This document shows positions 1 through 13,937 of a DNA stretch of 64,000 bases, one piece after another; the stretch's first letter is position 1, and each line of letters starts with the position of its first letter. This DNA is from Rhynochetos jubatus (taxonomy: Eukaryota > Chordata > Aves > Eurypygiformes > Rhynochetidae). The notes under the pieces were generated by a model. It saw only the letters and a program-made list of their open reading frames with translations. It searched no databases and had not been told where the DNA came from. The stretch is taken from contig CM050668.1 of NCBI GenBank assembly GCA_027574665.1, positions 3,602,001 to 3,666,000 of the forward strand. The letters are read 5' to 3'. The position numbers and the translations under genes are program-made.

Positions 1-869
1 AAAGAATCGTGCATTTGCTTTTTTGGTGTAAAAACCCCCAGTGCTCCACAATCAATTTCTGTGCCAAAGAGATCCTGGACAGACACAACAAGGAGCACAC
101 CTGACAGTGCCTGTTGAAAGCAGTTTACTAATAGGACAGATAACAACCGGCAGAACAAAATTCAAGGGTACACCACAATTTTCACGCCAAGACGACTCCT
201 TTGCAAGGTGCATTCTTCCAGCCTCACCTATATTTTTACTGCTTAGAATTTAACTTCCCTTTGGAGGAGGGGGAAAGAGACATTCGGATTGTAAGAGAAT
301 AATGCAAGATCAAAGTATGGAGGGTTTGGAGTCTGCAATAAAAAACAACAGATGGCTAAAGAGTGAATGCATGCCCCAGTTCACTTCTGGGCCCCTGGTA
401 CCATTCCTAAGCCAATGATGTCAGCGGAGCCCCTCCAGTGAATTACAGCCCTGCGAACGCTCAAGGGTCACGTATTCTCCTGCATGTGCTGAAGATGAGA
501 TATCTCCCAAAGGCAGCAGTTACTCACCAAAGGAACACTCAAGCTGCGGCCAATCTCTACATACACGCATACATCCTGGAAGGCCTACCGGATTCAAGGA
601 CAACCTCTGTTTCCGGATTTATTTTTCTTCTAACCAGATAACAGCCAAACTACTTCAGCTGCAATAAAGATCTTGGTTTGAAAAAAGCAAATGTTAGAGG
701 GAAGCATTCAGAGAGCAATGAGAATGATCAAAAGTTTAGAAAATGCTACCCACGAATAAATGATGATGCGTAAGGAAACATGATGATTCACCCATGAAAC
801 AACGAAGCAGATGAAGACATTATATTGTTTTCTGTGTCCACGAAGAAGAGACAAACATTATTGAATAAA

Positions 870-1130
870 AAAATAACAGGAGAGGTTCAGATGAGGTAGT
901 AAGAAAAACTTTCCGCCTGTAACTAATATTACCAAGAACTGGAATAGCCTGCATAAGGAGGTTGCGGGATCTCCGCTGCCAGAAATTGAGACGAGGTCAG
1001 AAAAGTACCTCTCAGGATACGGTTTAGATTTAGCTAGTTCTACCTTGAGGTAGAAAGATGGGCTAAATGACCTCCTGAGCTGCTTTTCAGCCCTATTTTC
1101 TATGGTTTTTTCTATTCTATTAAAAACATG
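870..1130 (+). mobile_element. Ancient CR1-type LINE 3' remnant
   Basis: The + strand reads as a decayed CR1 3' end. It contains, in order, GGAGAGGTTCAGAT.AGG..GTAAGAAAAACTTTC, GGAATAGCCTGC..AAGGAGGTTG.GGGATCTCC, and GGGCTAAATGACCTCCTGAGC, then an A/T-rich TTTTCTATTCTATT tail. These match the order of the CR1 ORF2 C-terminus and 3' UTR. It is highly diverged and 5'-truncated, with no coding capacity. Edges are approximate. Confidence 0.6.
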
Positions 1131-4100
1131 TGAAATTTCCCTTAGCTCTTTTCCTTAAAAGGAAGGAGGGTAATTCAGGAGACACAGTATCTCCAGAGCA
1201 TAGCCCTTATTAATTAACCTCATAACGTAACCTGCAGTAACATTGTGCAATGTTGTGTACCCCCTCCAGTGCCTGTCCTACATAAGAATGTCTTCTGGCT
1301 ACAGAATTTAGAGCTTGATCACAATGATGTGTCCTAACTCCCTCTGAAATCAATGGGAATTGAGCTAACAAATGAAGAATTGCAATCAGGCCTTTAGTCC
1401 AAAGCAACAGAAAGGCATGCTTTTAGCATCAGGTTAGTTACTTAATTATTCAAAACAGGCACCGTCCCTGTGAAAGAGGCATCTTTTCCTCAGGTCCAGA
1501 GCCTGCTCTGTCTCACATTTCCGTTTTAACACCTGAGGAAAGAGAAGCCAACTCCATCAAAGCGGAATCTACCAGGCATTTACACTGGCCATTACACATT
1601 ATGGTTGTTCCTCAGTCAGGGTTGTCCATTTATGGCTGTAAAATGATGCAAGACTGAAGAACTAGCCCTTTCACATCTGTTTGTAAACAATGATCCTGGG
1701 ATGATTTCAGTTCTTCTAAGCCTTCTCTGCCCTATTATATAAAAAAATTTAAAATCTTTTTCCTAAGGAAGCGTTCCCCATGTAGGTACATTGTACTGGC
1801 AGCCTCTTGCTTGAGCAATACTCTTTGCTTATCCACTGCTCTCATCCCAGCTCGTAATAATCAGAACTGAGAGACTTAATTACTGTACCTTTCAATAAGG
1901 CTTTAATTTTATTTTTGTTCTTTCTACTTCAAATGCCCATGAATCAGAGGGTCACTTTAAGCACAGAATTCAATTTAATTATACTCACAGGCGTTTTTAT
2001 CATTAAACAGGTCAACTTATTAAAAAAAATATATCTTGATTATGAATAATGGAAAGCCTGGCAGGCAATCCAGAAGAGTTTAGCTCTGAAAGCTCTCACA
2101 TCCATTTGTTTAGATTTGTTTACTAAGCACTGGGCAAGTTCCCACTGAATGAACATGACAGCATTAACTGAAACTACATCTAATATTTAATTAGAAGTGG
2201 ATTTGAATACTGACTTATTGACTGTTTTCATGGGAATATTTACCAGTGTTTGTAAACTGAACTATTATCTGCTAATAAAAGCAGGGAATGAGAAAACCAA
2301 CACAAAAGGTCATTCACTGAGAATGAGACTGTATTCCTGAACTGAATCTGACAAAACCCTTCCCAAGTTACAGAATTATCCTATACAGCCAGGTCCATTC
2401 TTCAGATAGGATAGGATTCTTTTTCAGATAGGACACTGTTTTAATTACATGCCAGGGAGGATGTCTCTGATGGACTATCCTCATGTGAACTAGATCTAAA
2501 AAGAGAAATCCATGCTGTTCATGAAACACTTGGTATGCAAGGTAGAAGATAGTAAAAAAATCCTGGAGGAATGACATTTTGGATAGCAAAGAACAGAAGC
2601 GGTCTCCTGGAAAGCTATTTTCATGCTTAACTATTACACCTCAGTACTTAGCTTGAGTCTTTTGCATATTTTTGCTGTATTCTGTATGCAACTATGCATA
2701 ACATGATTTCTGTATGTTATTCATAAGGCTAAGCAGTCCAGTAATTACACACACTGTTTATTTACATAACCCCTTCCTTTATGCTCCACATTTTCATTAA
2801 CTTTTTGTTTTCTAATAGCTCAACACGCCTAGAACTTATTTATCTATTTAACAGTATGGTCAACACTAATTTGAAAACTAGCTGATATATTTAACCACTT
2901 GTATGCATAAAAAAGCATCAACTCAGTTATTTGAAGCTAAAGTCTTAAAAAGGTAATTACACAACAATGGTGCAATGCAAGAATTTAAAGTTTTTACTGA
3001 TTGCAACTACAAAAGTTACGTTCATCTTCACGTTCTTACGACAGAAATCAAACTGCAGCGACAAAAGGCTATTGCAAAGAGCCACCCTAAAGGAGCCTAA
3101 CTGCAAAGACATTTCTCCTCTGTACTTGAAGACCATATGGCACATTTCTCTAATTCATCCAGGCTTAATTTACAACACTGATGATAGATAACCACCAACA
3201 CAGATATCTAAAATGGAAAAATTACAAGCAATTCCTATTCCTGGAAGAAGTTGCATTTTCCTGATTCATTAAGGCATCCAGGTATAATAAGAGTAATAGC
3301 TCTCAGAACTCAGAAAGACAACATGGCATTACCATGACCCTGAATTCTCATGTTTCATTTTCAATTTCCTTTTCTACATGAAAGTACACATCACCCAGAT
3401 ACAGCATTACAAAACTGTCAGAACTGCAGACACGCAAAACCATGAGCATGTGGATTTTGTTTGACAAAAAGTGTTGCTTATCAGCCAAGTGGAAGCTGAT
3501 TTCTGAGGTTCATAGGTGTTTGGATTTTAGCAGATAGAGCTGATGCAACATACTCTTTCTATAAACACAAAAGTTTATTCAAATTAAGATATATCCAACC
3601 AGACAGGCGTCCTTCTCAAATCAGCTGCAGTGAGCCCACATCTGATGTTACTTCCTTTGCAACTACTATGTCATGTCCTCAGATGTGTCCTCTCACAGCT
3701 ATACAACATTCCCCTTCACCCGGTGCGGTTACTATCCTGTCCAGACTGGAAAGAGCAGCAGATGTGCCTACAATAGGTCTCATACTGGTCACATTAATTT
3801 TCCAGGTATTAGACATTTGTTCCTTGCCTGTTTGGATACAACAGCAGGGATATTTCAACTTAGAATTAAAAAATAAGGCTCCTTATACATTCCAGAAATT
3901 GAAAGATTGGAATTATTTAATCAGTCCCTGTGAGAACAAATTTGCAAACTCAGCTACATACAAGAAATCACTTTCACTTCAATCAAGGGATACCTTAGAT
4001 TTATTCCTGAATTATCTTAAAACCACATTTTTATCAGCAAAATTGCTTTCAAGCAAATCAAGGTTCCTTTGAAAGTTCTGAAAGTTTGTATCACACTTTG

Positions 4101-7100
4101 CTGTTTGCAGGTTTTGACTGTTCGTGCAAACAGAACATCTAAGGAACATTTTGATACCTACCCATTCCTCCATCCCCTGTCTCAGTTACAGTGGTGCAGC
4201 ACTTGGATATTTCACTGGAATTCGCTATATGAATCTGCCATCTTTTTTTGTTGCCATTTTTACAAATTCCTGAGCTATCTTCATAACTAAGGCCATCACA
4301 AAGAAGCCACACCGTACTTGAACAGAACACTACTTGATTCTTAAGCCACTTCCTCACTCTCCTTGCACACCGCTCTCTACTTCTGCATCTGCCCCCATAC
4401 ACCTCCTCTCCTGTTCATGCATTATTCCTTCTGCAACTCCACGTACATTTGCCAGGTGACAGTGACTTGAATCCTAATCATGTCCCCTCTGTCGCTCAGC
4501 ACTTCCGGGACAGTATTCCTGCCACCTCCAGGCCAGGGAGCAAGCGTACAAAGTAACGCAGCTTGGAGGCCCAGTGCAAAGGCTGAACTGGATAGAGGAG
4601 CAGCAAAAGCAAAGCACAAACCACGGATGGTGGTAACAGCAGTGTGCTGGCGACTCGAAATGAAGGGCTTACTTGACACACAACCCTCAGTGGCAATGAT
4701 TTCACTCTAGTCCTGCACGAATGTACAGAAATACACAGATACGTGTCAGAAGTCTCAGTATCTGGACTGTCATTTCTTGCATTCCAGTGGAATGTCAAGT
4801 GATGGCCGCTGCGTGCAGCAGAAAATGCTCCCTGACCCAACGAACCTGCAATTTCAATATTTAAATTGTTAGTCAAAGGGAGAGGAAAGAAGGGCAAGAG
4901 AAGTTAAGTATTAATTGCATGAAAAGAATAACGATTTGCCACTCAGATTAGTTCCACAGTTTGCAGGTAGATTTCTATTTAAATATTGTTTATATTATTA
5001 TGAAATTAGGACAGATAACAAAACAAGAAATGTAGGGCAAAAAAGGGAGACAGAGCAACTTCCAAAGAGAGGCCTAAAACATATCAAAATGATGGTAAAA
5101 ACAAGCAGCACTCAGAACGATAAGCTTTTCTAATGAAGGATTAGTCTTGCTGCCACAGATGCCAATCCCCTCAACGCAGGGAAGGGAACCACGGGGCAAT
5201 ACCCGGAATGCAAATTGCACTCAGTGCTAAACCAGCTGCAAAACGGAGCACAAGCTGATCTGACACTTGCTCAAGAAATCCATTAATCATAGGAGCAATA
5301 TTTATGTTTTCAAGTCAGAACACTAGTCCTGAAAAATGAAGCATCTGCATAAATTCCTCATCGTATTTCCAGACTTTCAGCCACAACACGACTATTTCCG
5401 TGAAAAATGTGATTATATCATTTCATATGTGTGTGTTAACAATGAGTGTGTAATGTAAGAGATGCCACACAGCAAGAGATCTACAAAATGCCATACAGGT
5501 AACACGGAGGGTATTTCAAACTGACACTAGACCGCTTAATAAAAAAAGTTAGATCATGGCTTATATCAAGTAAAAGTGGTAGCTATAACCTGTAAATTGG
5601 AGTTAATTACATACTGCATAATTTGGTCCTATTAAATCTGAGTGCTTCTTTTAAAAAAGCAAATTATTTAGGATGCCTTTTTTTAATGGAAGTTTTGAAA
5701 AAAAACAGACAATATCTAATCTTAAAGTTCTACTGAATTTCTGTTGCTATAACAACATGTGAAAACCTTTTTCCTGTTGAGGACTTCTGCAGCTATTTTT
5801 ACATGCAACAGCTGGATTTGTCTCTGTCTGAATTTCACTCATAAGAAAAAGTGGTTTATTTGCTGTCTTTGAATAAGCTTTTAATATAATGACAAATGTC
5901 AGGGTCCAGCAGGCTCAAGAGCTGAATAATCTCTGGTATAAAACACACATTACAGGGCAAAACTGTGAAATGGGCAACAATTTAATTAAAAGCAGTGAGG
6001 CTCTCGCATTCCCCCCATGCATACACGCTTGGAACTGGAACAAGGGCACAACAAGTCTTTATAAATGAGAAGTTTTACCTCAGGAGCTACCACCTTTGTA
6101 CTCTAAATTTGTCTAAAATTTAGCAATACAGGAGAGCACCAAGGCCCCGACCTGCAGTTTCCTGCAGAACAAAGCATGTCAGGCTGCTGGAAGTAACCTG
6201 CATTCAGCTGTGATGCCCAAATGTAACAGCTAACTATTCTCAGCTTTCTCTACAGAAGTTTCTCATACAATAAAACCAGCGAATAAAACCAGTGATGAAT
6301 GTGCCAAGCTCTCCACAGCAACAGAAATAGCTGAGCTATCTCAGCACCTTGCAGAATTAGGCCATGTGTAATTTTGCCCCCAAATCACAGATATATGTAA
6401 AACTGGAAAAAGAAATTAGGAGCTCCTGTCACGGTCATGCATAAAATGGAAATCAGACAACTGTATAACACAAAAATTGACATCTAGAGAAGACAGTGTT
6501 ATTTCAAAATTCCCTTTTATACTATGCAGCACTGTATTTATTATTATTGCACCGTAATTTAGAATATAATTATAATGAATTGCTAAAGTGAACCGATCGT
6601 TCCCTGTAAGGATTAGGCAAGAATGAATTATATCCTAATGCTTATTAGAAACCACTTCTCCCATAACTGTCACGCCTTTGCAGAGCCTGGTGAGACCCAT
6701 ATCCCTACCTACCTCAGGCAGAGACAAGGCTCCAGTAGTGCAAAGTCTTGCAGAGAATAAGGAGTCACAAAAGGCTATGTGGTTTCCTGAAAAAGTCTCT
6801 CCTACTGTTTCAAACAAGACCTGTTACTTATGAACCGAAATCACAAAGCAAAAAATAGCAAACAGACCCCACTGGGACATTGGAAATACGCAATGCATAC
6901 ATTATCCAAAGGTAATAACTGCAGATGTGCCCAGTGCACATGGATTACAAGAATACTTGCTTTATTTTCCAAACACAAAAGAGGAGGGCATGACATTCTG
7001 TGAGCAGGGTCCTGTATCTTTTTTCCTTCAGTTCTGATTTTAGCTGTAAATACGTAATTACTGTAAATGCATCTGACGCCTACATCATTTCTAAAACAGC

Positions 7101-7472
7101 ACAGAATTGTTCGCATTGCATCTGCTGATCAATGATTACTAATGTCATGCAGAGACAGGTAAATTGCCAGTGCTTTAGCCTAGGACATTTCACGTTCACA
7201 CAGACGCCTACGGTTTAAGGCAACAGCAATGCACAAGGCAAAAACAGCCTTAATTTTTCCTTAATAATTCGCTTCCAGCTGATTGCCCAACACATTAAAA
7301 TGTGCTACTACGGACTGAACAAGCTTAGGGAGTGTGACTTGGATGTCAAGAAGATTTGCAGCCCAGTGGCGGACAATAGTTTGGTTGGCACTTTCTAAGC
7401 TGAATTTATTGGAGAGCTTCCTGGAGGGAGGAGTAGTATTCAATTACCCGGTAGATACCAAAGCACATGCCT

Positions 7473-7955
7473 GGTGTTGCTGTTCTTCCTTTGGCCAGGA
7501 ATTCCATACTTTGAAGGGTGGCCTTTCGGGCAGACCTACTGGAAGCTGTCCTTAAGCTGTATGCTGGAGAACTGGACACAGCAGTGAGCTTAAGAGTGAT
7601 TTCCATGCTGCTTAATATACAATGCATGAAGCAGCACAGAAAGTGCAGACCAGATGGCCCAAGGCAGTAATTTCTCCACAATTCTCTAGATGACAAAACA
7701 AACCAAGAAGAGATTAAGAGCAGAGATCTGAAACAACTGAAACTCACTGTCTTGAAATTACAGCGAGACGTCTGCCAGGATGCCCTGGTAGCTAAGTAAC
7801 TGAACCCTGCAAGACTGATGAATATACCTAGATGCCTTGCTGTTGTTAGTAAGGAAATAAAGAAAAATAGTATGGAGAATAAAACTGTCCTGGAATGCAG
7901 CCAGGGCAAAGCAGAGCAGTTCTGCTCCAGGATTCATGATCCATGTGAAGGATAA
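7473..7955 (+). pseudogene. Possible decayed coding remnant, unidentified
   Basis: One + frame has only three stops (TGA, TAA, TAA) in about 160 codons before a terminal TAA. Its residues look protein-like: LLEAVLKLYAGELDTAVS, SLDDKTNQEEIKSRDLKQL, KLTVLKLQRDVCQDALVAK, KEIKKNSMENKTVLE. Just upstream two other + frames also read protein-like stretches (CYYGLNKLRECDLDVKKICS at about 7300), as frameshifts would produce. I cannot name a family. It might be a processed pseudogene, an old transposon protein or chance. The antisense strand also has an open frame over part of it, which weakens the case. Confidence 0.2.
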
Positions 7956-10900
7956 TCTGAAGGGCTCCTAATAAAACTGGAGATGGCAGTGTACTACGTT
8001 GATCTTCAAGCTACGAGGCCAACATACACAGCAAGGTGTACAGGACTTAGAAGTGTGACATAACAGGCAGCCGACTAGCACAGGATGGGAAGCAACATAT
8101 GTGTTAGAATATGGCAAAAAACAAGTAGTTCAAGCAACTTAAAGAATTTGAGAATGACCTTGCCTTAATCAGGTTAGCATGCCCAAGGGAGTGGGAGGGA
8201 AATCTCCTTACTTAATAAGATCAGTCTTGATTTTAGAGATAATAGGGACGTAATTACAAGTTGGCGAGGATGATGTGACCTCCAACCCATCTTTTTAAAT
8301 CCTCATCTAGAGATACTTAATGAAGCTAGTGAAAGTGGAAAATAAAATGGAGTAAGGAATAGTGATCAGTGCCAAAGTCCAGTGGAGAAGTCTTCAATAC
8401 CAACTATGCCAAATTTTGTGGAACTGAAAGAAAAGAAACATTGTAACACCAAATGAAACATGATCTGCATCCCATGAAACCTCTCAATGCACCTTGTTAA
8501 ACCAGAAGGCTCCAATATACTCGCAGTTTAACAGTGTGGTTGACAGCTCTGATGCACAAAATGAGAATGAAGCGGACAGAAAACAAACCGGCCTTTCCTC
8601 GTAGTAACCTTCATACACAGCATATATCTTCCCGAGTAACCTTCCAAAATGACTGGCCTTTTCTGTCTGGCATTTATATTTACTGTGGCTGTTACAATGC
8701 TTTTTGGAAGTAAACTCTCAGCAATTAATCTTTAAGAAACACAATAGGACTTGGGTTTTGCACAAAGGGGTATACACATCTGTAACTTTGCAGGTTCTAC
8801 CATCTGCTCACGTATTAGACTCTACCCACAAAAAGCTGTTGGTACAAAAGTCTCTCAGCTACTATAAATACCTTTTGTTTAACACTTTGGCAATGTTATG
8901 AGGCATATTTAAAAAATAAAAAGCAAGAGCTATGCACAAACATCAGAAAAAATACATCCATAACAAGATAGTCTTCCCAATTAGCTTTCCAACTGGTAAC
9001 TTTATGCTTATTAATCACTTTTTGTTTTATTAAAGATATGGTACAAAACAGACACTATGGGATAGAAGACAAACATTAATGCTGATTTGGACACTACCAA
9101 AAAAGTAACTCAGAATTACATACTATCAACTATCCTATCTTTCTGATGTTTGATATCAGAAGTGAGGGAATGGCAAAGTGTATTTCTGTCAGTTGTGACT
9201 GACCTTGAATTAGGCCTCAACAGGATAGAAAACACTCCTGAATTTTCAGCAGGTACCCTGCTCATTTAAAGACTACTGGCATTCAAAATAGATGAGTGAC
9301 ACTGATCCTATGTGCTGAAATTCTAGAAAGTTGCCTTTAATAATCAGTTCTTTATGACCAAAGTAGCACTAAAACATTACTAAATATCTTTCCTGCTCTT
9401 TTTCCAGATTAATAATTTAATATCAAAAAAACCCAAACCAAAAAAATTCATAACCTAGTGACTTCAAGATAGTATTGCTCTCTGTTCACAATCACTACAT
9501 GATTCTCAAGCTGAAATAAAAAATTGCTACATAAATTTAATTACATTTAACAAATCTAAGGTTTAAACAAATTTAAAGCAGAAATAGCAATAGAGGACAG
9601 CCTGGGGGGTGGGCAATCAATGAAAAGCCATGAAATTTATCTGTGTTCTAGCCTTCATGTCACAAATAATCTCTCTAGAGATATATACACACACACAGAA
9701 TTGAATTAATGCTTTCAAACTGACAAGAGTGGTTAAAAATAATAAAATCAAGCCATTTTAATCAGAAAGCACTGCCAAAAGGTGCATCCGCTGAATCCTG
9801 CCACTGACACCAAGGCCTGGCCAGTCTGACTGTTAACAATATGACTTAATGAGCAGAGAGTGTTCTTAAGCCTACCAGGTCTTTCCCAAGCCATCACCTC
9901 CTGCCAAGGCTCAGAGAGGTGCTGGCAAGCTCTTCTCAGTGCTCTGGCTGGAGACTGAGCTGTTGTGATGTATCTCTACAGAATAATAAGAAAAAAACCT
10001 GTGGAAAATGGGAAGATTGCAGGCATGTTCCCTGGAAAAAAAGGTATTTGATTACAGCAAGACAGAAGCAACCTTGACCTATGAATACCTTAGTAAGAGA
10101 AAAAAAGAGAACTGTTCTTCCCACTATTGCTTCCAATTTGTACTCATTTCGATATCAATCCCAAAAAAAGAGAGAAAAGAGGGGAAAGAAAATGAGTATT
10201 TTGCTGAAAAAATACTAAAGCACTATAGAAAGAGTTTTCCTGTTGTTATGGAAACACAGAAAGCACAGGCTGGGAAAAAGAAAAGCGAAAAAAGAAGAAA
10301 TTTAAACTGCAAATACAAACATGTTGTTGCTTCCGGAAAAAGTCATTCCAAAGGATTTGGTTGCTGCTGTGGATCCAAGCAACTGAAAACTACAAATACT
10401 TCCCACAGAAACACAGATAAAAAATTGAACAGTATAAAATAAAGTAACTGTAACAAAATAATAAATAGGACAAGGAATAAAAGAAAAAACCCAAAACCCA
10501 GGCAGAGTTCTCAGACTGGTATTGTCACCCACACAAAGAACTAGTTTGCGGAAAATGCAGTGACTTGAGACACTTGCTGCTTTAAGTGAACAACAGAGTG
10601 GTGAAAAAGGACATGATTCTGCATTTATCTGGGGAAAGAGTGTTCTTCGTTCCTTCACATTCTTATTTCATGTGTGCTGAGCTGCTAGCCAAAGAGATAA
10701 TTCCATTCTGTGAACAAAAACTACTTATTGAAATAAGTTGTTTTATATGAAGCTTCCCTGAACATGCAGAACAGAATGTAAAAATTGACATTATCTGTAA
10801 GTCTATAGTCCTTTGCACATAAGAAAGTTAATTTAAAATATTTCCTGACACAGTCCTAACTTATATCAAGAAATAATGGTAAATATTTGAACACACATAA

Positions 10901-13855
10901 CTAATTAGCAAAATTTGGCTTTAATAGTCTCATTCTGTCTTTAGGTAATGCTTGGAAATGGTACGGGTCAGGCATTCTAATCATATAATGTTCTTATGTA
11001 CCTGGATAATCTACATTGGTCAGTTATCATGGAACTTCTCAATGAAAACAGGGCAAGGATTCACGACAGATCCTTTACAGAAAAGCAGAGAAAATTGCCT
11101 CTTTCTCTACAGAGACAGCAAGTGTCTGTATCCAGATTTAACTGAAAACATCTTTCCACCATGTCAGAAAGGAGAAAACAGATTGTTTTTTTCCTTGTAG
11201 TGATGATCACATGGTTATGCAAATAAACAATGAGAGGCTGCGACAGAGGGTTTGTCATCACTCTTAAATATCTGAGAGTAAGATTGTAAGTGTATTCTCA
11301 GTGGTTTTAGCACCATCATTTTGGCCAAATATCCTGTCTGCACCTATTGAACAATTACTGCTCCTGCTGGAATAACGGGCAGGAAATCAACCACACATCA
11401 AATAAGCACTTCTGTAAATAAGCTAATCTTTGAAAATAGGCTCTCCTCCTCACCAAAACAAACCGCCAAGAAAACCCAAGGACAATGGACCACAGAGTTC
11501 ACATTATGGACCCAATGACTTCTAAATTCATTTGGGAAAGAAAGCCATTTTTCATGTAGCCATCCATCATTCACCCAGCTCAGCAGCTTTGTGTTCCCTG
11601 CAGGGGAAAGGCTCTTCATCCTTGCTTCTGTCATTTTAAACTACAGAAGGGAACCAATTACACACCTAAGACCACTGCTGGTTTTTTATCCTTTCTAAGA
11701 TCAAATTTTTAAGTCATTTTGTGACCAAGAACTCTGAACTCAGGCGTCTGAACTGTGCTGACAGTAATGGTATCCGTTATGAAAAAACACCCAACTCTCC
11801 ATGCATATACACATGTGGGTGCGCAACCAAAATCAAGCATTCACATAGCGGATACCATTGTAATTACAGAAAGTGACTGAACTGCACTAAGTTACTAGGA
11901 TGAACTTTGGCTTGCTGATTCCATGCACGTGCACACACCTTTAGTTCCAAATAATGGTTGAACTCATTAATGTTCTTCACAGAGAAGTAAAATTTAGAAA
12001 TAGGAACATGGATCTTATCAAGATCTAATAGGACATTTTTGGAAAAAAAAATGCATGCAAAGGAAAGTATGATTTTTCAAAATCAAGCATTTTACCTGAT
12101 TGTGTGAGGATACCCACAGAAAGCCACCCCGTGCTTTTCTGAGGTTCTTTAGAAACACACACAAACCCAAGTCTCTATATATTTATGAACAAGAAAGTGA
12201 CACAATAAAATATTCTCCCAGCTCTATCTGACCCACTATATTTCAAGAAATACAGTTTAAAATCCTAGCCTGCAGTAGAAGACCCTGTTGAACGTCCCTG
12301 CGCAGGAGCTTTACTGTGGGTTCCTTGCCAGGAGGAGGAGAATTCCAACAAGAACCCAGGGGGAAATGGTCACAGAACATGTATTTTCCTTCAGGCCAAA
12401 TGTGAGCAGGACTTCAGAAGCACCAAGATGATATCCCTTATGATATCCTGTCTCTACTGCACTTTCATCTTTGGTGCACAAATCAGTTGCAATCTCTGCC
12501 ATAAAAGATACAATACAGTGATTTATCCCTAATTAAGGATGAAGTACAGAAACAACATTTGATTGTTGTTTACCTTTCGACATCTGTTGGCCCCTTTCAA
12601 ATACAGTGATTTGGAAAAAAGGAAGAAACCTCAATAATTGCTCTTAGAGATGTGTGAAGAGTTCAGGCTTTCTGTTTCTGGGCTTTTGTAGGGAAGAGCT
12701 ATGTTTCAGACGTAGTGTGTGTTGCTATGGTAATTATTATTTTACTGAATGATATACATTCAGAACTGATTTCATATTGTCAGACAGCAATTAAACAGAT
12801 TAGACTGTGTATACTCACAATTCTGAAATAATTTCAATTTGTTTTAAATTTTAGGGCATATGAAAAGCACTGGTCTGACAGTCCTGGAAAATGAAATACT
12901 AATTCAAAGGGCAGCTCCAGCTGTACAGGTTTCCTCTTACCTCCTCAGTGGTCTATTCACAGGCCAGTGTATCTTAGGAGCAGAGGTAGTGCAAGACATC
13001 CTGGTGCCTTAAGCCAGACACTCTTTCTCTGGCTCCTTGCAGCCTGCGCATTCTTCTGCTGCAAACCTGAAATCTCTCTTTCCAGACGGCCGTAGCAGCA
13101 GCTACAGTAACTATCAGAAATCAAAGGTGTTGGCTTCCATCTTCCATTATTGCAGTACTCGTCAGGACGGCTAACCACTGAGAAAACATACCAAGTGAAG
13201 ATAAATGGTTTTCCTCACCTTGCAGTCCCTTCTGGCCCCATACAACCTCTGAGGACAGGACACCCCCCTGAAAGCAGGTAAGCATCCATACAGCATCGGC
13301 TGCAACCCTGCGTCCTAGTTTTGTTACCAGGACACCTGTACAATAGAACCAAAGCATAAAACACTCACTCTTACCCACAAATCTATCATCCGTCACTTTT
13401 ATTCCAGACCAAAACGTATTTTAGACTGACAACAGTTTCCAGATTTATCTAGCTCTCCCAAGTATCTAAGTGAAGTTACAGGAACACAAAAGCAGTTGAG
13501 GAAGAAAAACAGGAAGCAGCACAATTTAATTTTCCTGAGAGATTCTCAATATCTCAGAGTAATTAGAGTGACAGTATTCCTACAATTCAAAATAATGCTA
13601 AAATATGTGTAATCAAAATGACAAAACGTTTTGGAATTTTATTTGCTATGCCTTACCTTGGCAAAGGAAGGAATGATGGCAGCAAGGATAGGAAATCAAG
13701 AAAGTCCAGGGCTGTGCCCAGATTTATTACAAGCTTTCTTTGGTAAATCAATCAATTGGAGAATCCCATTTTTCCCCATGCTAAGAAATAAGACAAAATC
13801 TAATACACATGAGTAGGGATAGTCAGGGAGATAAATGATGAGTTTCCACAGAATT

Positions 13856-13937
13856 ATCATAGAACGTTTTGGGTTGGAAACGACCTTAAAGATCATCTAG
13901 TCCCAACCCCCCTGCCGTCAGCAGGGACACCTTCCAC
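13856..13937 (-). mobile_element. CR1 LINE, very short 3' fragment
   Basis: The + strand carries the reverse complement of a CR1 3' end: ATCATAGAACGTTTTGGGTT, then GGAAACGACCTTAAAGATCA, then TCTAGTCCCAACCCCCCTGC and GCAGGGACACCTTCCAC. About 80 bp remain, which is typical of severe 5' truncation during target-primed reverse transcription. CR1 sense is minus. Confidence 0.85.

Noticed and set aside
3668-4072. 134-codon plus-strand open frame
   Set aside because: No recognisable domain or homology. Two overlapping frames are open here, consistent with chance in intron.
4496-4897. 133-codon minus-strand open frame on the PPM1E strand
   Set aside because: No similarity to the PPM1E continuation and no splice-bounded conserved block was found.
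7406-7909. 167-codon minus-strand open frame with a hydrophobic start
   Set aside because: No family resemblance. Its composition mirrors the more protein-like plus strand, so it looks like an antisense shadow. It is not a CDS call.
10008-10442. 144-codon plus-strand open frame
   Set aside because: Lysine-rich text from a purine-rich (A/G) stretch, with no recognisable domain, no splice context and no promoter.
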